Of a DNA stretch of 64,000 nucleotides, positions 31,093-41,527 are shown one piece after another (positions within the stretch are counted from its first letter, which is position 1; every line of letters begins with the position of its first letter). The DNA comes from Spizellomyces punctatus DAOM BR117 (taxonomy: Eukaryota > Chytridiomycota > Chytridiomycetes > Spizellomycetales > Spizellomycetaceae): NCBI RefSeq assembly GCF_000182565.1, contig NW_015971537.1, positions 1,151,299-1,215,298 on the forward strand, written 5' to 3'. Under the pieces are notes generated by a model. The model saw only the letters and a program-made list of their open reading frames with translations, was not told the origin of the DNA and did no database searches. The translations under genes were made by a program, and so were the position numbers.

Positions 31093-32940
31093 ATGGAGAA
31101 ATATCAAGTAGGTGCAATATCGCACCTTGCTCGCCCATTGAACTGACATTAGGCATGTCTGTTTTGCTCGAAAGAAAATAGAAAAATTGGGAGAGGGTGA
31201 GAGTGACTATTTTGCCTGTTATTGCATGCAATCGGTTGCAAACCTGTCTATACAGGGACGTATGGTATTGTCTACAAAGCCCAGAATAAAGATACGGGGG
31301 ATATAGTAGCTTTGAAGAGGGTACGTCAAGGAATATGATTAGTTCAAGTGGAAACTGAGAGCTTTCTGACTTTGTATATCCACTAGTAGATCCGTCTCGA
31401 TAATGAAGAAGAGGTAGGTGGAAATGATCTCTGATCGTTTCGTTCCCGAATCTGGGGCGGCTCTGATTCTCCCCTCCGTATTTATTGGGAATTAGGGTGT
31501 GCCATGTACTGGTACTATTCAGTGTTTTTGATGTATGGCGCTCGGCTTCCCCTTACTCCCGCCTTTCAGCGATAAGAGAAATATCATTATTGAAAGAACT
31601 TAAACATTCGAATATCGTCCGGTAAGTGACAAGTTGAATTTTTTGCACCAGCTACGCACAGAAATAACTTGCTAGCAGCCTATATGATGTAATACATACG
31701 GAAAAGAAGCTGACCCTGGTGTTTGAATATCTCGATTCCGACTTGAAGAAGTTTTTGGACGCTTACGGTGGTGATATCGATGTGCCAACATTGAAAGTAA
31801 GTTAAGTTTTCTACACGTTTGCGCCTTCGGAACTTTATCTCATATCGAGGTTGCAGCATCTGCTGTACCAGCTGTTGAAGGGAATCGCATTCTGTCACGA
31901 GCATCGGGTATTGCATAGGGATCTCAAGCCACAGTGGGTTGACGTGGTGACTACTCTCGTGCGCGAATTGCTAAGATTGGATTCACATAGAAACCTTCTG
32001 ATCAATAAAAAATTGGAACTGAAGTTGGCTGACTTTGGCCTAGCCAGAGCTTTCGGAATTCCAGGTATATATAGAATGCGCTACTTTTGGTAGATGAGCA
32101 GTCCTCACATTTTAGGCATCCTTGCTAGTTCGAAGTTACTCGCATGAGGTGTGTGTCAGAGAAGGCAGTGCAGGAGGGGGTTCTCGATTAACTGAGGCGG
32201 GCGAATCCCTTGCAGGTGGTAACACTCTGGTACAGAGCTCCGGACGTCCTCATGGGTTCTCGTCAATATTCAACGTCAATAGATTTATGGTCGGCCGGAT
32301 GCATCATGGCCGGTAAGATCGTTAGTTCACCCCCCTACTCACTTTACATCCTAATGGACGCTCTTACGTTGCTTTCACATAGAAATGGCTTCAGGTGGGT
32401 GCGAAGTGGGAATTTGGACAAGTCTTTTGCGAGATGTCTGGTTGATTCTGCGGCATGGTCAGGCCGCCCACTATTTCCAGGGAGCTCGATCAAGGATCAA
32501 TTACTGCGTATTTTTAAACTCCTGGGAACCCCTGATGAAAAAGTACTGGTCATGATAGTGACATGTTGAGGTGAGGTGATATAGCTAACTTATCATTTAC
32601 TTAGAGCTGGCCGAAAGTGAAGGAATTGCCGGATTACAAGGTGTCGAGAAGGACTGTGACTTCATACTCTTGTGCGTGCATCTAAACCTACATAACTTCT
32701 TAGCCGGACTTCCCCATCTACCCCCGAGCATCTCTAGAATCTATATCAAGTAAACTAGATGCTCACGGTCTAGATCTCCTTTCAAAATTGATTGAATATC
32801 AACCAGAAAAGCGCATCAGTGCGGAGAGAGCTTTGCAGCGTAAGTTCATGTCTCCAAAAGTCGATTGCTTGGTAAATCTGTTAATGAGCCCACAACTAGA
32901 TCCATACTTCAATGGGATAGCAGCAAAGGATGGAGAATAG
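31093..32940 (+). CDS. PHO85: Cyclin-dependent kinase of the CDK5/PHO85 type, with a PCTAIRE helix
   Basis: Sixteen exons can be joined with GT-AG borders: 31093-31107, 31175-31196, 31256-31320, 31390-31413, 31496-31511, 31570-31621, 31679-31796, 31857-31933, 31991-32064, 32129-32148, 32216-32312, 32383-32394, 32463-32542, 32605-32640, 32704-32839 and 32900-32940. Together they give 885 nt, or 294 aa, against 292 for human CDK5. Seen in order: MEKYQ, GEGTYG loop, VALKRIRL lysine, PCTAIRE helix, [40 protein letters not shown]. The GIPV and [15 protein letters not shown] segments place it with CDK5/PHO85. PHO85-class kinases act with several cyclins in nutrient and polarity signalling. Close divergence from SPEF2 and 17 bp convergence with the next gene are notable. 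Confidence 0.95.
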
Positions 32941-32957
32941 CGTAGCAAAGAGAAGAT

Positions 32958-34052
32958 TCATGTACATATCGACATAATTTCAAATGTGGCTGGCAATCGT
33001 GTTCTCAAAACGTACTCGCCATTCAGCCGATCGTTTTCGTCCCATCGAAGCCACGCCATCTCGAGAGTCGGTGCTGTCCGGAAGGCCATGTGCCGATTGA
33101 CTTATTTAGCTCCCATTCCTGTGACACCGTTGTCACTAAGGTCCAGGAAACTCACCTAGCCCAGTGGCGACGTGTCTCTTGCCAATCCGGTCACGGGCAA
33201 ACTCGAGGGGAATCTGGATAAACCATCGTTCGTCACACAATGCATAGATGTCCGACCACGGCGGCGTCGCCGTATGAAGATATAACCCTTCCAAAAGAAT
33301 GATACGATGCCTGAGGCATCTCAGTGAGAGATTAAAATCTTCAAAATTAATGCGCTGCATACTAACTGAGGACCAATATCAACGTCGTTCTCCACTGGAT
33401 CTCCAATCGCTGATGCATTGCAACCAGTCATAAGAAAAGAAAATAATGCCGTAAAATGTCGGGCAATCACCATGGTCAAAGGACGGAGCCATTACAATGT
33501 CATGTGGGCGCTCTCGTAAGGTCCGGACCAGCAACAAGAGTTTGTTGGGGTTGAAAGTGAAGTGTGCTCCCCTGCGAGCGTGTGCCATCGAGGGGTTCTG
33601 TGCCAATTAGGAGCTAAAGACTCTGGTATTCTGCTCATAATTTCAATGGCGCTACGAACCTCCATCTTGTCTAGCTCAGATTTGTACAGGTGGAAACCAT
33701 CCATCGGCAACACCCGACCAACATCGGCCTTCATTCGCAAGTTCACGCGTTGAATAACTTGCTGCGAAAGTGTTGACTTACCCGAGCCAGGAATACCTTT
33801 TTCACATTATGAGAAATGGTTAATTGGACAAGGTCGCAGATACGGGCGGTACCAGCGATTGCAATAATTATACGGGCATCTCTCGGGAGACTGGCAGTCC
33901 ATATTAGAACGATCCCCAATTGGGACGTGGGCATTGGATAATGGTAAATGTCTTCTGGTTTACCTTTTCAACTTCTCTACCAAACGGTTGGCCATAGAAT
34001 CATATGTGGACTCCATTAGCGTATCCAGTGCGTGGGAAAGTAGGTATGTCAT
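32958..34052 (-). CDS. Uridine-kinase/phosphoribulokinase-like P-loop kinase (YFH7-type)
   Basis: Start at 34052 (MTYLLSHALDTLMESTYDSM). Exon 1 ends at 33964 and exon 2 is 33881-33853. Exon 3 completes the Walker A as IAIAG plus IPGSGKSTLSQQV. Then come RVLPMDGFHLYKSELDKME, ARRGAHFTFNPNKLLLLVRT, APSFDHG, RIILLEGLYL and DERWFIQIPLEFARDRIGKR with HVATGL. The last exon, APTLEMAWLRWDENDRLNGE, ends at TGA 32960-32958. This order is that of the small P-loop kinase family that includes yeast YFH7 and S. pombe uridine-kinase-like proteins. The substrate is not assigned. About 240 residues, as expected. Confidence 0.88.
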
Positions 34053-34544
34053 CTGTGCCAGGTACGTACTGTACTGTACCTTGCGACCTATTGAAATAAC
34101 CACATTTATTGTGACATTGTCATCATGAAGATAAACAATAATCCACTTGTACTGTAGCCACGAATGAATTGATATTGCACTTGCCGCCATCTGATGATTG
34201 GAACATTCTGCAGTTACTCTCATTGTATCCCCACTTTATCCCACTTGTACCCTTGATATTTCCTATTGCCAATAGACGATGAAATGAAGATGCATTAACC
34301 ATAATTCCGCTTGTAGATTTGTATGCACTAATTCAATCGAAATGCACTGGATAGTCTGTGTGGTTGCAATGTGGGTTGCAGTGTGGTATCGAAATACAAC
34401 TTGTGGCGAATGGAATGGGGTACAACACAAGTCGTCCGTGGGAGACATGCGCGGCGACTTGCGAGTTGGCTTTTTGGTCTGCCTCCATGACCCCCCGCCC
34501 TTCTCGTCATATCCTGCGTTCAGTGGTTTCCATAAATGCGAACC
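34053..34544. other. Divergent intergenic region, P-loop kinase / fumarylacetoacetase
   Basis: About 490 bp between two start codons on opposite strands. Small open frames exist but show no coding character. No TATA box or recognised factor site was found. Confidence 0.5.
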
Positions 34545-36370
34545 ATGTCTTACATACAGGTGGATGAAGACTCTGACTTTCCACTAGAGAACATTCCGTT
34601 TGGAATCATATCCACAAAGGACAATGTACGACATGTATTATGGGCATGATGGCCTTTTTGTACTTAACATTTCCATGTAAACACCAGGACTCTCCTCGGC
34701 CAGCCACTGCTATTGGTCCATATGCGGTGGACCTGCGGGCACTTGCAAATGCGGGGGTATTTGATGACTGTAAATATCTGTGCAACAGGGTGGCCAAAAG
34801 GGTCTTTGGCCAGCCCACTCTGAATGCGTTCATGGAGCTTGGCCGAAACTCTTGGGTGGAAGCGCGCCAAACCCTACAGAGCTTATTGAGCAACAATGGC
34901 TTGCCGTACCTTCGAGAGTCCTCGACCTTGCGCGACCAAGCGCTGATCCCTCTCAGCAACGTCCAGTATCATCTTCCAGCCACTATCGGAGACTATACAG
35001 ATTTTTACGCTTCGAAGGAGCATGCCATGAATGTGGGCTCAATGTTTCGGGGGAAGGATAACGCTCTCATGCCGAATTGGTACGCGTCGCCGATTCAAAG
35101 AGGACTGGCCGTCGCATTTTGACCCGTTGCACATGATAGGGTCCACTTGCCCGTTGGCTATCACGGTCGTTCTTCATCGGTGTTGATCACTGGAACACCA
35201 ATCAAGCGTCCGTCCGGGTTGGTGCAGAATGCACTTACTAAGGTTCCAGAGTTCTCTGTCTCGAAAAAGCTGGACTTCGAACTGGAAGTGGTAATGATAT
35301 CTCAACTGTTGGGAAACGAGCTACGAACATGAGCCTATTGATTGAACTTGCTTGATTAGGCATGTTTTGTGGGCGTCGGGAATTCATTAGGAAATCCTAT
35401 TGATATAACGGCGTCTGAGGATCATATTTTTGGACTTGTGCTAATGAACGATTGGAGTGGTAGGGCGTGGATCTTCAGGCAATGCTTATCGTACTATTTG
35501 AGACGACTTATCCGCCTTTTCCTTGCACCCTGAAGCACGCGATATTCAGCAATACGAGTACGTACCATTAGGACCGTTTCTGGGCAAGGTGAAGGTTTCT
35601 CCGTTGATCTGGTGCTGTGGATCGAAATCTCATGCCTTGTACAGAACTTTGGGACAACCATATCGCCTTGGATAGTGACGCTGGATGCACTTGAACCATT
35701 TCGCACTCAGCAACCGGAACAGGTAAATTGGATGCATTCCCTCATTCTGATAGATTTTTCCATGTTGACGGTAACTTTGACTTGGATCGTGACCAGAATC
35801 CAACTCCTGCTGCATATTTGCGTGGGGGTCCGAGTGATGCATATGATATAAATCTCGAAGTCCTTCTGAAACGTATGCGCAATAACTATGCGATTTTTGG
35901 ATAAGATACTGAACTCAGCGTTTAGCGGCCGATATTCCCGACGCACGGATACTTTCCCGCTCAAACTTGAAATACATGTACTGGTCATTCAAGCAGATGC
36001 TTGCGCATCACACTGTAAATGGCTGTAACATGCGACCTGGCGACCTTTGTGGGAGCGGGACAATCAGTGGTCCGGTAAGTACATCTTGGCAGTCTGCAGG
36101 CTCCTCATCTCTAGGCTAAATACCTATTTGTTTCAGACATCGGACTCACTGGGTTCTCTACTGGAGATCACAAAAAACGGCGCCATCCCTCTTGAGGATA
36201 TTGAAGGGATCGAGGGTCGGACGTTCATTGAAGACGGAGATGAGATTATTCTGCGCGGGTATTGTATAAGTGAGCATAGTGGGAAACGTGTTAAAATAGG
36301 ATTCGGCGAGGCAAGTGGAGTTGTGCTACCAGCATCGAGCCTGTCCAATGCTGCTGTGAAACAAACATAA
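34545..36370 (+). CDS. FAH: Fumarylacetoacetase
   Basis: Hydrolyses fumarylacetoacetate to fumarate and acetoacetate, the last step of tyrosine and phenylalanine breakdown. Starts at ATG 34545 ([20 protein letters not shown]). Later pieces are [14 protein letters not shown], then [18 protein letters not shown], containing the metal Asp and catalytic His of FAH. After that come [27 protein letters not shown] (two metal Glu), [18 protein letters not shown] (metal Asp), [11 protein letters not shown] and [12 protein letters not shown]. It ends [15 protein letters not shown] at TAA 36368-36370. Seven or more introns. All catalytic and metal residues I know of are present, so the enzyme should be active. 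No neighbouring tyrosine-catabolism genes are seen. Confidence 0.96.
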
Positions 36371-36449
36371 TGGATTTCAATGCAAGAACATATGAAAGCC
36401 CAAAACTACATAAGAATGTTGTAACAAAGGATGGCTTCAACGCCACCCT

Positions 36450-39400
36450 CTAGCTCGTATCCATTGGCTGTACTCTGCCCACGTCACGTCTCCGTTCTCC
36501 CTTCCATTCTTGTATCCTCATTTTTAGCTCATCGTCTTGTAGCAGATGGAGTAAATAATAATATGTCAGATCACTGCGGCGTACCGCATCTGCATGGCAC
36601 TTACTGGGTATGACCTGCTCGATGCTCAACGGCTGTCGATTGAACTGTGGTCGAGTTGATCAGGACCACCGAGGACGACCAGTATAACTCGCTTCAAACT
36701 TACGGGATCATGTGCATCGGAGAGCAGATGTGACTTGATGGTGGACCTGTCAATTGATATTCCACTTCCAGGGAGAATCACAGGATCTTCCATAAGTGTA
36801 TACAACAAGGGGTCTGTACGACAAAATGCGGGCAGGTGAGTAAGCATCTTCAGGTACGCGGTAAGTGTGCTTAAGGATTACCGAGAAATTCTTCCGGGAC
36901 GTCACCCAATTCCTCTTCTTCCGCCTGAGAGCTTTGAATCGTTGCTTCCACACGGTCAATGAACTGTTGCAACTTGCTAAGTTCGCTCTTCGTCCGAAAT
37001 TGCACAACATTTCGTATTGAGCCGATCATTCATTGCACTCCGTCCTTACAACAAAAAACTCACCTCGTTCTTGAGCATATTTTTTAGTAGAATTCCCGCC
37101 GCCCGAGAGAACAGATCCTTACGATATGAACGTTCATCCTTAGCTACCGCGCTGATAAATTCCTGTCGATGAGCAAGATGAAGATAGATATCCACGAGTT
37201 CTCTTAGCAGCCGCTTGGGCTCGAAGCGATATTTCTCCGGGTTTTTGACCTGATGCAACAGCATTTTCAGCGCCACATAGTAGAAAACAATCATACAGCA
37301 ATGCTTCACCTTGAGTTCTGTGCATCGAGGCCCCACTAACGCGGCTAGATTGAAATCCAACATGGCCGCTAGCCTCTCAACGATCTCTGGTTCCATGAAG
37401 GGCTGGACAATCTCAGAATTGGCCGTCATATACTGCAGCATGTGCACCGTCTCATTCCCCAATGACATGTATGAATGAGCTTGCCCTTCCAACTGACGCA
37501 AAAAGCCAGATCGCTCTTCCCGTCGTTGCAGGTCTTCTCTAGATGCAGCGGGCTGCATTCCCGTGGTTCTTTAGACGGTGTCCAGTGCTCATATGTGGTG
37601 CCACTAGTACATACCGACAGCGGATCAGCCAATTCTATCTGTAGCTGTTGAATCTGCTTTAGCTTAGAGAGCGATTCATCTAAGAGATAGGTCGTGTCAT
37701 TCATCAACAACGCGACAAATCGCACGAAAAATTCTGTATTCCTGATGTTCAATTCGATTAGGGCGGATATCCGTGGCAGCAGGATCAACATAGTAAAACT
37801 GCAGACTTACCGGCTTTGAGACACCATTTTACTACGATGCCCAGCGTCGGCCCATACAGACTTCAAGATCTGGGATATGTTGTACCGGATATTGAATTTG
37901 TCATAAAACTGACTAGATACTCCAGTATGCTCGACGTCTAAGATTTTAAGGGAAGCTGAGAAACCTAAAGCGGGCAATAACCATTATGATTGATTGTCAC
38001 CCACCTACATAAAACCTCATTAAATTGGGTACCAGCAGCTCTTTCGCCAAGGGGTGAGTTGAAAATACGTCATCCAACTTGCCCCCAGTTTGACCAGACT
38101 CTGTACGCCAAAGAGGCCATGTGAAGGTGAAAAGGATCTACGAGAGATGCAAAAATTAGCGGTGCACCATCCAAAAATGCTCACAGCAACTTCAAAGTCA
38201 CCTCTACGAATTTGCTTTTCAAGTGAGGATTTTTGATAAGCTGCGGGTTCGCAAGGAAGATCATTGTGAATGTGAGAAACTCGTCCCTTGGATTGCGCTC
38301 AAAAATAGGTGCGTCATATCTACGTCGTACGTAAGTTCCTGTCCTAAAAGCGATAAGCTGTCACGCTCTTACCGGACAATAAAAAGATAAAATTCGCATA
38401 TGTCTTCAATGATCCATTCTGGAAGCGTGCCAAAGCTCAGCGGAGCATCGCCGGACAGCCCAAGCAGAGGTAATCTACCATAACAAACATTTGAGGTCTC
38501 GACACGCTGTTCAATAAGTCAATATTTGCCTACCCCATGAGATCTCCTCTAGCTACCCGACCCCAGTCGACAGAGTCACCAGCTTTGGTTGTTAACGGAT
38601 AGTGCACTTGAGGGCTCCCAATGACCGTGGAGCGGAGGAGCCACATCATTACGAGGTCATAAAAGCGCAACGAGTGCTCAATAGCCACACGATTCCTCAG
38701 GGCCGTGTCCATCGCAAGCTTGTACCCGATGAGTTTATCCAATTGTTTCTATGGGATGACTGGTATCAACCTATCTGAAAGGCTGCCGAGTGATTCAACG
38801 ATTGCATAGTACCTGGAATCGCTTCAACATCTCTTCATTCAACATTCGCGCTGGTCCTGGCCACGCCCCGCTGTCTCGCTCCGCTTTCATTTTTTCTACA
38901 TGTTTCGCTAGCTCTTGCGTCTGTTTGATCAGCGTTGTATATTGTCGGATTATACTCATCAATCCGTAGTGATGCAGTCCCAGAGTTAAGTAGAAGATGT
39001 CCGACACGAAATTCGTCGGCTCAGGGTTGGGGTGAGTCTCATGCCACTGCTTAACGTATCGTTCACAGGTTTCTTTATCGGCATTTATCCGTGTATCTTC
39101 CGTTACATCCAAACGTTTTGAATGATTAAAATAATCAGGGTCTATGAGATGCAGCTTCGAGTATTTGGCATCAATAATTGGATCAGAAAGCTTCAATGCA
39201 ACTTGCAACAGGTTGTACATGAAGCCATCCGTAGAAACATCGCGCATATTAACCTGATAATTTCCGGTAAAAACATAGTTGGCAATACTTGACTTATGAG
39301 ACGCACCTGCATGCGGCCCCGTCGCTTATTGACCGCAATCGCACTGGAGAGATATTGCAGCACCCTCTCTCTTGAATCCGGCCCAGCTTTGATAATGTTC

Positions 39401-41097
39401 ATGGTAATGTTGTACAGATTGGACTGTGAGGAGTGGATCAGAATTTGCAAAGAATGTCTTTAAAAATATCTCGCTCATCCACTCACTTGTGCAAGAGCAG
39501 TGATGTTTCGCAACGATTCCATAGAAGATCTGACGTCCCCTGGATTTCGTGACCCAATATAAAATCCGTCCAAACTAGCACCACCCTCCGCAAAAGCGTT
39601 TGAACTACCGAAATAGTGATCCGCCAGTGCGGGGTCCGCGTCAGGAAAGCTGCTAATTTTACTTAAGAAGGGCCCCAGAATTGTCAGTATTTCAATGGTC
39701 TTTGCTGTCGTCTCAGGGTTCCAATTCTTTAGCATGGGCACCTGGGTATGAACCACGGTCAAATATGCACATGATCCCAATATGTACGGTGACGTGCATC
39801 ACTCACCACAGCGGCGATTGGCTTGAATGAGACTAGCATCCCCAGAGCCTGCAAGCGGAAATTAATATTTAATTGTACCAGCAATCAATCACTTAAACGC
39901 TTACACGCAACGGCGCTTGGTAATCCTTGATCAGGCTCTGTTCCCGCATATTCGCCGCTAAACTCGTAACCACGTAGCCCATCATCTGCCATAACTTATG
40001 ATTAAAAAATGACTCGCATCCCTGCGAACTAATTCTCATTAACCTCATCTAGACCTTCTCCGCTGAAATGATTGACAAAATCCTCCAAAAAGGCTCGGGG
40101 AAGAGCGCTTTCTACTTCGTCTGCGGTCAGGAGTAACTTCTTCGCGATATAAGAAGGTCCAAGCTCTGCAGTGCTGTTCTCTAGTTTAGCACAACCCACG
40201 TGTGCGGAACACACGTCATCCCCTCAACGTATCGGTACCTGGGTGGTTGAGGGAAACTTCCTGCCATCTCCGGATTGATGACCAGACCACTGTAACTAAC
40301 AACCAGTCTCTGAGCGGTATCCAAAAATTCCAGGCGGCGTCGCGCAACCTCTCCTACAGATGGATTGGAACTGCCTTTCTCGACAACTGAGCTGATGTGA
40401 CTTCTGACGCGCTGTATTCGCTTCCATGTTTCGACGAGGTAATCGAACAAAGGAGGTGAGCTCGCTGAAGCATTTTGCTCAAGAGAAAGGCGTGCATACA
40501 ACACACGCTCTAGCTGCGCTGTTGTAAATTTCAACGGAATGCTTTCGGCATTGAATTCCTCCACCAGGTCGGGGAGGGCGGTAAGGACCTTTCTTTCGTC
40601 CGGCTGCTGCGCGCTTCAGCACGTATCCATATATAGATAGATCGTTTGCATATGACACTCACATTAAGAGTGCATTCAAAAATCTGTTCAAAAGCCTCAT
40701 TCTGCCAATCATCATCAGCTTGCTGCAGGAAACTTTCCACGATACGCAAACGTGACGCTGCAGGAGATGTAGGAGACTTCTTTGGTGGCGTTGTAACCTT
40801 CATGGTCGTTAACCTGCAATAAGTACATACGTTTCGCATCGAAGCGTCTGAGATGATCCCACCGCGTTCACCTCTGGACCTCTGTCCAGCTTTATCGGCA
40901 CATGTTCGGACTGCTGAGGCAGGAAACCTCGTTCTTCTTGAGAAGCGTTTGTATCCGTGCTACTACTAGCCGTTGGCGATGATGCGGACGCTGCAAGTTT
41001 TGCCAAACGTTTTTGGCGTATCTATATGTCGGAACAAGGTTATTTGAGTGTAACGGAGATACCAGCGCGTCTAACTTGCCTTTTCGCTGTCGTCCAT
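36450..41097 (-). CDS. UFD2: Ubiquitin conjugation factor E4 (UFD2), U-box ligase
   Basis: Starts MDDSEK at 41097, followed by an 18-nt coding exon and a GC-AG intron (AAG|GCAAGT). The next exon begins [15 protein letters not shown], the standard UFD2 N-terminus. The long central UFD2 core includes RTDPLNHK-like helical segments and [20 protein letters not shown]. The C-terminal U-box reads [18 protein letters not shown] and [17 protein letters not shown], then [13 protein letters not shown], a short intron, and [17 protein letters not shown]. Stop TAG is at 36452-36450. UFD2 extends ubiquitin chains on Cdc48-bound substrates. Length, about 1,000 aa, fits. Confidence 0.95.
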
Positions 41098-41527
41098 TCA
41101 AGCCAATTTACTCTACTGAGCACCTCAAACGAAGCCCTTTATAGTACTTGCTAGGAATATCCAGGTTCCTGCAGGTGCTGACGTAGATCTAAGCTACATT
41201 TCGAGAATGCAGAAATAGCGGATATAGATTAGAATATGGATATTCAGTACAGGAAGCGTCCAGTTCTCGTTTCCAGGCTGAAATCGCAGGTCTAGACGAA
41301 CTAAGGTATAACAGCCAGTACCTTTAGACGTCAAATTTGGTGGCAAGGATGAGTAAACCGGGAACGAACGAGAGCTGGTGCAGTTCATGATCTTGCCTCG
41401 CCTGAGTCATCATTGAGCACGTGATCGAGCGCGTCTCGAAACTAGCTTGCACCTCAAAGCTAGCTAGCACCCTCAAACATCTTCAGGTCGCCCAACGACC
41501 AGTCACGACCCATCGTCGAAGGATAGC
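41098..41527. other. Divergent intergenic region UFD2 / RICTOR
   Basis: About 430 bp between divergent start codons. GC-mixed and without a convincing ORF. Repeats of CTAGCTAGC-like sequence occur at 41440-41470. No factor sites were assigned. Confidence 0.5.

Noticed and set aside
30851-31231. 126-codon minus-strand frame as the SPEF2 N-terminus
   Set aside because: It overlaps the conserved CDK start on the other strand and shows no CH-domain or coiled-coil character.
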